Assembly: GCA_030248225.1 (NCBI GenBank)
Contig: JASANE010012370.1
Location: 1-64,000, forward strand
Source: Trileptium ribeirensis
Taxonomy: Eukaryota; Nematoda; Enoplea; Enoplida; Thoracostomopsidae
Length of the DNA stretch: 64,000 bases
Direction: 5' to 3'
The position numbers and the translations under genes are program-made. The notes under the pieces are model-generated. The model had not been told where the DNA came from. It searched no databases and saw only the letters and a list, made by a program, of their open reading frames with translations. Within the stretch, counting starts at the first letter, position 1. Each line of letters starts with the position of its first letter. Shown here piece after piece: positions 32,855-43,815 of this stretch.

Positions 32855-33450
32855 CCGCTGAGACCTCGGATCAATTTTCGGGGTTCTTTCAAAAAATTCG
32901 GGGTTCTATGTTGAGCGTAAACAGAGGTAACAAATATCAAAATACACCTATTATAACTTATTAGCACTGTTGCAATTAAATAATTGTGCCCAACTAACAC
33001 ATGAAAATAACACGTAACAGCTGGACTAGTAGATTGATGGTTCGAAACATAAATTTTACAAAATATTCCAACGAAAAAACGAGTTGAGTCCACTCACCAG
33101 AACCAGATGGTTCTGAGCGATTTTGACAACGGACGCAAGAATCGTCAGGCCCAATTCCACGTCCGGTCGTGGTGGTTCCACTGTTCGCAATTTTAATTTA
33201 TTTGCTATATACAGTAGCTGCAGTGGTTTGCAGACAATGGTTTCTCAGGGACCGGTGCAACCTATTTACAACGACTTTGCAAACAATAGTTTCCTATGGA
33301 CGGGTGCAACCCACTTATCGACTTCCGTGTACTGCGACCACACAGGCTGATAAGTAGAGGTGAAATGAGGTTTTGCTGCCAAAACATTCAGGCTGTCTAG
33401 TGATTAGATGCGAAAAATCAATTGTAAAAGTAATACTTCTTATATTTTCC
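32855..33450 (+). repeat. Dispersed repeat, matches 5.93-6.56 kb
   Basis: Second copy of the repeat at 5927-6560. Here it directly follows the GACGCTCCG-type repeat, whereas at 57.9 kb that repeat is followed by other sequence. The two may be parts of one longer element or a chance junction. Positions 33230-33310 include an extra short direct duplication (GACAATGGTTTC / AACAATAGTTTCC with GGTGCAACC) not present in the other copy. Confidence 0.65.
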
Positions 33451-35990
33451 CAATTTAATTTTTACCACCATTCACCATATATTTACCAATTCTAGTTTAA
33501 ACGGTTTTAGCCCAACAACATTAAGAGCTGAAATATAGTTGAAATTAAACATATACTGTGGGATTATCGACCTTCTCCGTGGCGCGTTTCTACCAAAACG
33601 TCAGCCAACATCCTCAATGGTGGCCAATGGGAAGGGGTGGAAATACAAAGCGAGTTCGTGTAATACCCAAAATAGAGGTAAAATCAAGAATAAGGGAAAG
33701 GAGCCACCAAAGAGATGGACCGGTCCACCAGCGGTCGGAGATACCCTTTACCAAAGAATAAGAGTGCGCGAGTTCAGGGGTAGACATGTCATTGCTTCGG
33801 GCAGAGGTGCTGTGGTTAGGTTTGGCATGTGTTGGAACAGCTGATGAATAAATAAACTAACAAAGTAGATTGGTCGTGTGAATCTAAATTAACTAAACTA
33901 AATTAACACTAAGATTTTAAAGTAAGTGAAAAGTAAATGTTCTTATCTGGGACGGATTGACTAAGTATAAACTATGTGAGAAATTACAATACATTTGAAG
34001 TGCATCTATATGCTACTACTGAAATTTGTGTGGAAGTAAATATATTATTATAGGTGTCCCTTGTTTTCAATCATACCATGCTGCAGCGTGTTCGGATAAC
34101 TGACGACAGCAAGAATTTCAAAACCACGTAAACAAGGGAATTGGAGAATTTGCATTTATAATTGAAAAGTGGCAGTGGGAATATCTAAAATATTACTTGA
34201 TGGAAAATTTAGAAGGTGATAGCAAACTATGTAACTCTAGCGCTAGGAATAGGTAGTCATGGTTTGATTTTGTTCACTCGGCACCCTTCAGCCATGGTTG
34301 ATTAAACATTAACCAAATTTTAGCAACACATGTGAACTTTGGTTGCTGTTGGCGAATTCGGCTAATCATGCCAACAGTGTTTGTACCATGGCGAGTTCGA
34401 ATAACGAGCATGGATATAGCGGCAATAGTTCTTAAAAAGAAATTGACTTTTGATTAAAACGTAAAAATTTGTGTAGAATTATTTATTATTAAAAACGCAT
34501 GAAATTTGAAGTATGATTTAAGGGACAAAAGTTTACAGTGAACTGAATAGTGGTAACGGTAACAACTTTATGTAAAGTTTACTGAGTTCGAAAGAAAAGC
34601 TAGCGTTACAAGTTTACTAACTGACGTTAAGATTTTGAAATACCGCTAAGCTACAGCTAGTTCGAGTAAACAAATCCGCACCTCTCACTAAGTTATTTAG
34701 AAATTTCTCATGAAAATTTAGGTTGCGTCCGTGTAGGTTAGTATACAGCTATGTTTAGGTCCCACCAGAACGTGCTCGTGAATACGAGTTCTGGGTTTTT
34801 TTATTTAAAAAATCTTCATGTAAAATATCACTACGATGGAAAGTTCGTGTAACAGTCCCGTAGTATTTATTGAGTAAAGTTTGCATAAATTTCGCAAAAT
34901 AAAATCGAAAAATTGAACTATGAATGTTTATTGCTAGCGGCAGTCACTTCTAACACGGGCCGGAAAGAACTCTAGTAGTTCTTAAGGCATCCAAGCTCTG
35001 TCTCAGCTCGGCAAGCGGCCAGAGTTGAGGCACAGACTGGAGCTGAACTGGACTTTCCATAAGACTTTTAGGCTTCGTCCATATACATTGGAACTACCTT
35101 TAACATTGGCGATTAACTACTACACAAAACAAACGTCTGCGCTTTACCTGAGATAAACATAAAATAGCCGTGAGGAAATTGCACCAGAACACTAGAGTTA
35201 AAAATTCATACAGGTTGCCTAAAATAAAATAAAACAGACTAATTGCATATAGGGATACAAATTAAACTAGGGAATAGGTAGAAATAGACCCTGTTAAATT
35301 TCTATGAATATGTGGCGTGATTAGTGAGTAAATGGGATTAATACGCCTTTAGTTCTGGTGACTTTGCAGTGTCTTTAGGGAACGAAAACAGAGCTTAGTA
35401 ACCAGTACCATTAGCTTGATATGCTAGGATAAGGTATTTATTTCGCAATACAGAGTTGGCAAATAAACTACCTGGATTGGCGAACTGCAATAGAATATGT
35501 AATAGGAATGCCCTAGCACTCGCCAATTTAAAACAAATTACAGCTAAACGCGGATTTGGTGCATCTCATGCGCACCCGAGTTTGACCAATTAAGCAACAA
35601 TATCGGCCCGTATAGGATCCATAACAAAGATTTTTCGTAAAAATTTTAACACCAAATTTTAGCTTGAAAGCTCGAAAAATACACGGCAGTATCGTTAGCA
35701 AATAACGGATTATATAAAAGAAAAACTTAACAGCAAACTAGCATTATGCACTCGGTATGGGACTAACAGCAAATAACAAAGATATTGGGGCATAATTATG
35801 ACCTGCATACATGCACTATAGATAGTAACAATTGATATCCTTCCACATAACCTTTGCGACAATTTAACACGATCATGCATTATAGGATACATGTACCCAA
35901 AGTCGCAGCTACCTGAAAAAATCGTAGAGGTCTAGCCCTGAAATACCTAAAGCAATTTATTTGTTACTGTTAGTGGGACAAGTGACACAG
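33451..35990. other. Intergenic AT-rich DNA, no gene seen
   Basis: The 101-codon plus-strand frame at 33539-33844 is rich in Lys and Arg and overlaps a second frame; no domain is visible. No tandem repeat or terminal inverted repeat was found. A partly self-complementary patch at 34990-35050 (CTCTGTCTCAGCTC ... GAGTTGAGGCACAGA) is weak. Confidence 0.35.
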
Positions 35991-35999
35991 GATTTCCCC

Positions 36000-36540
36000 T
36001 AAATAGAACGCGGGTGTTGGACCATAACTGCCAAGTCCCCTTAGCGTAAAATTTCCCCGGCCTGTGCATTGGACAACCCCTAGGCTAGGCTTGCGCGAAT
36101 ACATAGTTCCAGTAACTATGTCTCACCCTACAGCATGTTAACAATGTCACAGCCTTCGACGACAGAGCAGCCCATGGAAGACAGCCTGGCTACCAACGGG
36201 TGGTGAAAAGGTGCCGGAAAGGTGGAAGGACCAATCCCACCCATAGGTTCCCGTTTAGGAATGGGCTGCCGTCAGCCATTACCACTCTGCCAGATCTTAC
36301 TTTGCCTGGCAATCCCGCCACCTCGGCAAGGATCCAGAAAAATGTCGCAGACAACCTCCTGTAGAGTCACTATGATTCTGCCTTACAGGAAGATACGGGT
36401 CTACGTATATCTTCTGATGTGGAGGAAATATGTCGCTTAACCATAATATCACGAACCGAAGAAGAAAAACTAGAACGTCGGAAAATATAAAACCATTCAC
36501 AGTCACAAAATTGGGTACAAAACTAAGTCTAATAAGGAAC
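36000..36540 (+). other. Less AT-rich patch, possibly the 5' part of a LINE
   Basis: Base composition rises here compared with both flanks. Near the end, the reading after 36460 (NRRRKTRTSENIKPFTVTKL) recalls the basic lead-in before the endonuclease of LINE ORF2, but no endonuclease follows; instead the inverted 3' end of an RTE-like element begins at about 36541. One reading is a rearranged element with a 5' piece joined head-on to an inverted 3' piece. This is weakly supported. Confidence 0.25.
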
Positions 36541-37032
36541 ATCATCATCATTTATTAACGTCCGTGTTTTCTCTTTTCCAAGAGGTCAATGACGGTCACC
36601 CTAAGACTTCACCGCATTTCTCCACTTTTTGCGATCTGTTGCATCTTGGACATTAAGCCCAACTCTCTGGCAGTCACGCAGCACCATCTCTTTCCACGTC
36701 ATCATAGGTCTTCCTCTTTCCCTTCTACCATCCACCCCCAGTGTCCATGCCGTCGCCAGTGGCTCTTGATCGTCCCTTCTCAGCACATCCCCCTCCCGTC
36801 TCAGAGCGCTCCATTTCATTTCCTCCACGATGTTCTCTCTCAGGCCTAAGCGTTCCATCAACTCTTTGGTGTTCTCCCTATCAACAAGTTTAACCCCACA
36901 CATTCTCCTAATCATCGCTCGTAACGTTCTTCTCATAATTTCCACCTCAGTAGTTCTTATACACCACGTTTCGGCACCATACACCATTGCTGACCTAACA
37001 CAAGCCTTGTAGATCTTACCTTTGATGTTCAT
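36541..37032 (-). pseudogene. RTE-like LINE, 3' end fragment
   Basis: The minus-strand reading of 143 residues covers the region after the RT of RTE/BovB-type elements. Blocks: YKACVRSAMVYGAETWCI, RTLRAMIRRMCGVKLVDREN, LGLRENIVEEMKWSALRR, GRRERGRPMMTWKEMV and DATDRKKWRNAV. The element ends, on its own strand, in AATAAATGATGATGATG (36541-36556), the short tandem 3' end expected of RTE elements. It is 5'-truncated at about 37034, the usual outcome of incomplete reverse transcription. No RT catalytic motifs remain. Only one frame is needed throughout, so the insertion may be fairly young. Confidence 0.85.
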
Positions 37033-37168
37033 CTAGAACGTTCTATGCAAAGCACTGATGAAAGCGCATTAAATTTCATCCATCCGCATTGGCATCTCAC
37101 AACCTCCAACACTGTTACCAAAATTACCAAAAAATAAGTATATACACTGTATTAAGTACAATACTAAG

Positions 37169-37277
37169 ATTCATTCAGATTTATATAAATACTATTGATA
37201 AGATATAGATAATAAGATAATAGATATACAGTAAGATAATACTATTCATTCAGATTTATATAAATACTATTGATAAG
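37169..37277 (+). repeat. 34-bp direct repeat pair before LINE ORF1
   Basis: The 34 bases at 37169-37202 (ATTCATTCAGATTTATATAA, then ATACTATTGATAAG) recur exactly at 37244-37277, 75 bp on. Between them are GATAATA / GATATA words. The pair ends ten bases before the ORF1 ATG of the LINE at 37287. It may be part of that element's 5' UTR or internal promoter, or a local duplication. Confidence 0.75.
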
Positions 37278-37286
37278 CGACATATC

Positions 37287-38252
37287 ATGGTTATATCGCG
37301 CAAATGGTCAATCTCAACTACTCCCAACAACCCACAATGTGCGGTTTGCAAAACATTAATACGTGTTGACAATGGCGATGTGTTCCTGCAATGCGCTCTA
37401 TGTGGAGAACACCTCCATCGTACGTGCAGCGATATCAGTTCGACACAACACGATTGTCTCAACCGAGAAAACTCTGCGGTACGCTTTTACTGCTCCAAAT
37501 GCAACTCTCATGTAGATGATGATTTAAAAACAGTTAAATCATTGAGTGCGAAGTTTGACGAGATGGTCAAAAATCAAAATAACATGATGGGATGTATTGA
37601 TTCGATTATGGCTAAAATAAATTCCATTCCAGCGACGATTAACGTAACAGAAACTGTAGAAGATGACGGTTTGTCTAATATACCAGCTCAGCCAATTTCC
37701 ATGAGCGGACGCAGAAACCACGGAATAACCCCAAATCCAAACACAGACAGCGGACTACTGACTCAAGTTGTTGCAGAATTAGAAGATCAGGGTAGACCCA
37801 AAAACAACCTGATTTTTGCGGGATTGCCGGAGAACCTGAGTAATGATGCAGCAGTAGGAAAATCTAGTGACCTCAATGCGGTTAAAGAAGCTACAGATTT
37901 AGTATGTCCGGGCTTACAATATGGAGTGAAAGCAGCATACAGGATAGGCTTGCACTGTCAGCCCCATGAGAGCAACAATGGAATTCCTCAACTCAAACCT
38001 AGATTGATCAAGGTAGTCTTGGAAAGTCATGATCAACAGGCCGGTATTCTATCCAAGGCAAAATCTCTGCGAGCTGTAGACGAAGGTCACAAGTTCCATC
38101 GTCTCTATATAAATCCTGACCGTACTCCAGCCCAACGAGTAGTTGATAAACAAATGAGAGCGAATCGCCCAAAAGCTCACCAGCGTTTAGGTGTAATAAC
38201 ACCGGCTATAACAAATGCTGAGCCTGTAGTTTCGGGGGACGGGCAAGCATGA
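37287..38252 (+). CDS. LINE ORF1 protein with PHD finger, 321 aa
   Basis: Expected to bind element RNA and package it with ORF2. The N-terminal PHD finger is textbook C4HC3: C18, C21, C36, C39, H44, C47, C69 and C72. A linker with DDDLKTVKSLSAKFDEMVKN follows (about 77-96), able to form a short coiled coil. GRPKNNLIFAGLPE at about 168-185 and LKPRLIKVVLESHDQQ at about 232-247 match the conserved segments of LINE ORF1 proteins (RRM-like fold), ending in LYINPDRTPAQR. The ATG at 37287 precedes the finger by 17 codons and no earlier in-frame ATG is close. A non-coding gap of about 120 bases separates it from the open part of ORF2. Confidence 0.9.
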   Translation: MVISRKWSISTTPNNPQCAVCKTLIRVDNGDVFLQCALCGEHLHRTCSDISSTQHDCLNRENSAVRFYCSKCNSHVDDDLKTVKSLSAKFDEMVKNQNNMMGCIDSIMAKINSIPATINVTETVEDDGLSNIPAQPISMSGRRNHGITPNPNTDSGLLTQVVAELEDQGRPKNNLIFAGLPENLSNDAAVGKSSDLNAVKEATDLVCPGLQYGVKAAYRIGLHCQPHESNNGIPQLKPRLIKVVLESHDQQAGILSKAKSLRAVDEGHKFHRLYINPDRTPAQRVVDKQMRANRPKAHQRLGVITPAITNAEPVVSGDGQA

Positions 38253-38372
38253 CATCTCAAAACAATGTTTCGTCAAAAACTAACACAAACTCTCCTGTTT
38301 GCAAAATATATTCTCATGTTATTTCCTGTTGTAATACTGCTGACAGCAGTTCAGTACCACGTGGATCTGTAA

Positions 38373-41342
38373 ATAAGTATATACTCTTATTTTGCTAATA
38401 ATTTTAATGATTCTTGTTATTATTCAAATTTGTCATCTTTTGCCTCTAACGTTTCGTTACTGACTACTAACAACAGAATGAACAACGAACACACTATAAC
38501 TCACGACTCGCGCTATGGTAATCTAAATTTTCTTAAAGCATGTTTGATAAACTCAAGAAGCTTAATGAATAAATTAAATAACTTAGAATTGTTTGTGTTT
38601 GATAAAAATCCCGACATTTTATTTATAACGGAAACGTGGAGCAAAGCAACGTTTGGTGACTGGGAAATATCTCTTAAAAACTATTGTCTTTTCCTCTATG
38701 ATCGCCCAAATCAAAAAGGTGGGGGTGTGGCTATTTATGTGAAGTCCGCTTTAAACCCCATATCTGCAGCCCTACCGCCTGAGATCGAATGTGAAGCGGT
38801 AATGTGTTCCATAAAGGCGACATCACAAGAAAATTGTTTGTTATGCTGCATATACCGGCCTCCTAACACTAGTCAAGCAACTGATAATCCAATACACTCA
38901 TTGTTCTGCCATGAACTCTTGACGGAATACTCCGAAGCATGCATTGCAGGTGACTTCAACCATCCTGATATCGATTGGAAAAACCTTATATGGCCACCAA
39001 GGTGTAATAAATTTGTTCTGGCAGTGCTTGACGGTGGACTACACCAGCATGTTCACGAAAACACGCGGCAAGAAAATTGCTTGGACCTTGTCTTTACTTA
39101 CCATTCGGATGATATTATTGAACTAACTATTGAGCCCCCGCTAACTAGTACTACTGACCACAATATAATAGCATTTAAACTTCAGTGGAACACACGCTAT
39201 CGAAAGGCACCCAGACGCACACAACTTTGAGTCCACCGTGCCACGCGAGCACAATGGGAATCGGCATGTCAAATGTTTACCGCTATTAATATCACAAACA
39301 CCCTCCGCCAGAGTGAGACTGTAGATGATATGTGGAATTTATTCAAGTCAACACTAATGTTTGTGCTCCAGCGAACTATGCCAACTAAATACCTCTTCTT
39401 CACAGTACATTTCTAAACCAATATGGGCAACCTTTCGTACCTTGCGAACACTGCTATGTAAAAGAAACGCCTACAGAAAATTTAAAAGACGTAACACACT
39501 GGCGTCTTGGTTTAACTATCAAGCAAAGATAACGGAATGCGATATAATGTGCGAAACCGATATTCGAACCTTTGAACTCAGACTAGCTACAAATATAAAA
39601 ACAGACCCCAAATCCTTCTTTGCGTACACAAATCGCAATCGTAAAAATCCTTGTGGTAGCATATGCATTAGATGGCCTTCTAATAATAGAGTTTGCGACG
39701 ACCCTGATCTGATGAAATCGCTGATGAGTTCAACACTTTCTTTGCTTCTGTTTTTGTACCACCTGGTAACGCTTCAGGTTATTCCACGGAACACCGTTCA
39801 ACCATGCACGAAGTCGACTTTACAATTAGAACAATTTTTAAGAAATTAAGTGACATAGATCCTAGAAAAGGTATCGGACCAGATGGTATTCCAAATCTAG
39901 CTCTTAAAAACATGGCTACTGTATTATCTGAACCCCTGCGCATAATTTTTGAGTCATCATACCGTACAGGAATCTTACCGGCTGATTGGTTAATAGCTGA
40001 CATAGTTCCTCTTCACAAGCACGGTGACACTTCTGATGTTGCTAACTACAGACTTATCAGCTTAACGTGTAAATGTTGCAAAATCATGGAACAAATAATC
40101 TGCGATGTTGTATGCACCCACTTCACCTCTAACGATTTGCTTAACAAGACTCAATTTGGGTTTTTGAAAGGAAAATATTGCTCCACTCAGCTAATTCTTT
40201 TTGTGAACTACTTGAGCAGAACTCTCAATGATGGCCACTCTATTGATTGTGTTTATCTTGACTTTAAAAAGGCTTTCGACTCAGTCAGCCACTCACGTTT
40301 GATACAAAAACTGTCGACATTCCAACTAACAACTAAGGCTATTAAATGGTTTGAAAGTTTTCTACGAGGCAGATCACAACGTGTAGTGTACAGAGGCTGT
40401 CGTTCCGGACCAGCAGACGTAACCAGTGGGGTTCCGCAAGGCTCTGTCGCAGGACCCTATTTATTTTTGATGTATGTAAATGATGTCGACGAATGCATAG
40501 TTGGCGATGTTAAAATTCTGAAATTCGCTGATGATATGAAAATTTTTGCGAAAAATATCACATCATCCTCAGAACACGACAACGCTAACAAACTGCAACA
40601 AACGCTAAACATGATACACCAATGGTCTCTTAGTAACGCTATGTATTTCAACGTAAATAAGTCGTCCGTACTACACTTTGGAGATAATACTATAATGAAC
40701 GACTATACTCTCGATAATGAAATTCTCCAGCGAGTCGACACCATACGAGACTTAGGAGTTATGGTTAAATGCAACTTAAAGTGGGACGAACAATGTCTAA
40801 AAGCAGCAACCGCAGGCAACAAAATGTACGGCATTATTAAACGCCATATAAAATACCTTACTAAAACATATTTATTGTCTCTTCATCGCTCGCTTATACG
40901 TCCTTATCTAGAATTTGCAACACCGGTGTGGTCGCCCTACTTTCGCAAAGATATCGAGTTTTTAGAAGGTGTTCAACGACGCGTCGCAAAGCTGCTGCCG
41001 AGTATCCGGCATCTTAGCTATGAAAATCGTCTTAAGTATCTTCAACTTCAAACATTGGAAACACGTCGCCTACGCGCTGACCTCATCCTCCTATATCAAA
41101 TTACGACGAACAAAATCGATTTTCCGTTTCAACAATTATTCGTGCTTGGAAACCCGGACACGCGCGGCCATCGGTACAAGATAAAACCTCCAAACACACC
41201 CAAATCTCTAAAAAGGCTCCACTTTTTTAGTCACCGTGTTGTTAGCGCATGGAATAGCCTGCCTCTGTTTGTGATAGAGGCCCCAACGGTTGCCTCCTTC
41301 AAACGTTTGCTCCACGTTTCCGGATGTTTACCGGAAATATGA
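38373..41342 (+). pseudogene. LINE ORF2: endonuclease and reverse transcriptase, lightly broken
   Basis: Endonuclease: LKACLINSRSLMNK (N), DILFITETWSK (E), CCIYRPP, CIAGDFNHPDIDW (D, N), NCLDLVFTY and STTDHNIIAF (D-H), all in one frame from about 38373 to the TGA at 39228. The same frame continues after that stop (RAQWESACQMFT), shifts near 39395 to NIKTDPKSFFAYTNRNRKN, and shifts back near 39710 to DEFNTFFASVFVPPGN. The RT half is then open to 41342. Motif A is VYLDFKKAFDSVSH; motif B is SGVPQGSVAGPYLFLMYVND; motif C is KFADDMKIF with both catalytic Asp; then IRDLGVMVKCNLKWDEQC, and HRSLIRPYLEFATPVWSP in the C-terminal part. One stop and two small frameshifts would have to be reversed for activity. 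No ATG precedes the endonuclease closely; the first is at about 38478. Confidence 0.9.
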
Positions 41343-41490
41343 CAGTGCTCTGTCGCTGTGTCTCTGTTTTCAGGCCGTAACAAATGGGTCTTATCGCCTC
41401 ATCAACCGACGATTTTTTTTCAACAATGTACGAACGATAAGTATGGGGCGCGCAGGTGAATTAACATTATTACTAAAGTATGATTATTGA

Positions 41491-41745
41491 GCGGAGCGAG
41501 GTCGCCAAGCGAAGCGTTTTTATTTTCTGTCTGGGAGCAAAAAAGTCGATGTCCGTTCGTCCTTTAGTCTTTCATGGATCTCAAGAACCACTGAACCTAT
41601 TTCAAAAAACTTTTTTGTTTGAAAGCTTATCATGTGAGGATGTGCGCATGATATTTTAGAAGTTTGGCAACTTGCCAATTTTATCATTAATTAAGCTAAT
41701 TAGCTAATTAACACGCTAATTAAGCTCATAATAGCTTAATTATTA
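41491..41745 (+). repeat. AAGCG-start dispersed repeat (plus copy)
   Basis: Starts GAGCGGAGCGAGGTCGCCAA, then AAGCGAAGCGTTTTTATTTT and CTGTCTGGGA, and follows 21180-21400 to the AATTAGCTAATTA block at its end. It lies about 150 bases after the stop of the LINE RT. The 21.2 kb copy has no LINE beside it, so it is likely an independent element rather than a LINE 3' UTR. Confidence 0.7.
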
Positions 41746-43115
41746 GTCGTAGAGTCGTTTTAACGGCCTGGGGTTTTCAGGTATGGCGAGTAGCAACTCT
41801 GACATTTTAAAATATTACTAATGCCGTCACTCCACTCAAAAAATGTAGTTCCACTACGACTGGTTATATGAGCAAATTGTAACAATATTTATTGATTAGT
41901 AACCATTATTAGTTAATTACAAATTAATAAGTAAAAGTTAATAAGTAAAATTTTGTAATACGATATGATATACATAACTACAGAAAATCGACAGAAAATA
42001 TAAACGAACAATTAAAACCACGAAAAACACCAACCCGAAATAGCATAATAATATTACACGTAATGTCGTTCATCGTCGATACATTTCTCAAGCCAACAGA
42101 TTAGCTATGTCACGGCACAGAGCGTATTTTAAATTTATTTAATAATAATTATGAAATTATTTATTCACTACTAAACTTATACAATTTTGGGTAAAATTTA
42201 GTGACTTTTTTGGGCTAGAAGTAGGGGTATATAGGGTGTCTGTAGGGATTAAGTAAATGTTTTGATGAGAATAAGTTAGTGGAGCCCCGTTTGGTAATTT
42301 AAGAGGTTTAGGAAACTAGAAAAAGATAAATTTTGGAATATTTTAGTTGGGGAATAGAGACAGACATTAGGAGGGTCCACAAGTGTATAATAATGGAATA
42401 ATAGTGAGACTAGGACCTCTTAACCCAAGGAGAATATGAAATATACCCCGGTACTACGGTAGAGTTTAAGGAAACTTAGGAATTTGTAATAATTCCGATA
42501 TTTAAATGAAAATGTTATATTTTATGCAGGATTTGGGGGTTGCGTTAGGTTTTAGAGGTACCGTATCCCGAAATAGGAGCCAAAATAAGGTGGTTACCCA
42601 TGGTGTGGCTAGGTGCCGTCCTACCCGAGAAGGTATTACCACCACCCCCCTCAGAGGGTTTAGAAATTATAACAAACTTAGTATTAAAATGAAACTGTTG
42701 GATTTTGTTAAGCTTTGATTTTAAACCAATTGTAAAGAGCAATATTTATATAAATTGGGAAGGAAGTAAAGGTTCCCTTATGGGATTTGGATAGATATCA
42801 TCTCCCAGATGATGATATAGAATTCACTCTCCCTGGGAGCAGATATATTCCCCGGAGGAGAGAGATATAAATTGTAGATAAATTTGCCATTTAAGTAGCA
42901 ATATGGAAACTTGTGGAATTGTGAATTTTAGTTTGTATATTAAGGTTAGGGAGTAATATACCCGAAATAGGAAGCAATGTAGGTCTCCATCCCATAAATG
43001 GGTAAAAATCCCCTTCTGGAAGAGAATATAGAATTCACCCCTCGGGAAGAATGACTATCCCCCTGGTGAGGGTAAGGAAATTGTTGTTTTCAGTGGTAAA
43101 GTCTCTGCTGGAATA
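41746..43115. other. Intergenic, no gene seen
   Basis: AT-rich with short GGGAG / CTCCC blocks from about 42780 on (CTCCCAGATGATGATAT, CTCCCTGGGAGCAGATAT, CCCCGGAGGAGAGAGATAT). These look like loosely repeated words but no unit length could be fixed. Confidence 0.35.
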
Positions 43116-43238
43116 TAGTCTCCTAGGGAGGGAAAATACAAGATTGGACCTGCCCAAAAGTTGACATCAATCTAATTAACGTTTCCAAATATCCATTCGC
43201 TTCCAGCGTTGCATCAGCAACCCGATGCCCATCTCTGA

Positions 43239-43439
43239 CCCGCCCGTCAACCCAAATACTGCGAACTGGATGCTGGCGACGACTGCTTCGCCTGTGACGG
43301 TTGGGGGCATTACCACTGCGCTCAGATCCCTGCCGGCCTCGCCAATGACATCAGCGGGCATTCCCGAATCCTCGCGGTGTGCGAGAAATGCCTCTCTAGA
43401 AGCTGCCAACGCAGAGTCAACAAAGCACTTCCTCAATAA
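43239..43439 (+). pseudogene. PHD-like zinc-finger fragment, copy 1
   Basis: Open for 66 codons after a TGA at 43236-43238, with no ATG. Zinc ligands sit at C16, C19, H24 and C27 (DCFACDGWGHYHC) and C48, C51 (VCEKC), giving C-x2-C-x4-H-x2-C ... C-x2-C, the second half of a PHD finger. One earlier Cys (C8) is present; the other of the first pair is not. It may be the end of a LINE ORF1 of the kind seen at 29.1 and 37.3 kb, or an exon of a PHD gene. GTAAAC follows the end in both copies and could be a splice donor. The complementary 86-codon minus-strand frame at 43176-43436 shows no family features. Confidence 0.5.
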
Positions 43440-43614
43440 GTAAACTAATAGTTTACCTATTGGTATACCACTCTTCTACTAGATTATATTTTCGTCTCCT
43501 AGGGAGAGAAAATACAAGATTGGACCTGCCCAAAAGTTGACATCAATCTAATTAACGTTTCCAAAGATCCATTCGCCTCCAACGTTGCATCAGCAACCCG
43601 ATGCTCATCTCTGA

Positions 43615-43815
43615 CCCGCCCGTCAACCCAAATACTGCGAACTGGATGCTGGCGACGACTGCTTCGCCTGTGACGGTTGGGGGCATTACCACTGCGCTCA
43701 GATCCCTGCCGGCCTCGCCAATGACATCAGCGGGCATTCCCGAATCCTCGCGGTGTGCGAGAAATGCCTCTCTAGAAGCTGCCAACGCAGAGTCAACAAA
43801 GCGCTTCCTCAATAG
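43615..43815 (+). pseudogene. PHD-like zinc-finger fragment, copy 2
   Basis: Identical in protein sequence to copy 1 over the finger, ending TAG instead of TAA after the same Gln codon. Again no start codon and a TGA directly upstream. The duplication alone explains the identity, so it gives no proof of coding selection. Confidence 0.5.

Larger units (their letters stand above)
37287..41342 (+). mobile_element. CR1-like LINE with PHD-finger ORF1, near full length
   Basis: Carries an intact ORF1 and an ORF2 with endonuclease and RT in the right order. ORF2 has one in-frame stop (39228) and two frameshifts (near 39395 and 39710), all in the linker; the catalytic domains are open. It is therefore a recently inactivated copy and far better preserved than the LINE at 29078-32518. 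The 3' UTR must lie after 41342; the dispersed repeat at 41491 may mark its limit. No poly(A) or tandem tail was recognised. Confidence 0.9.

Noticed and set aside
43176..43436. 86-codon minus-strand frame duplicated at 43552-43812
   Set aside because: Both copies come from one recent duplication, so their agreement is no evidence of coding. The plus strand gives a recognisable zinc-finger pattern instead.
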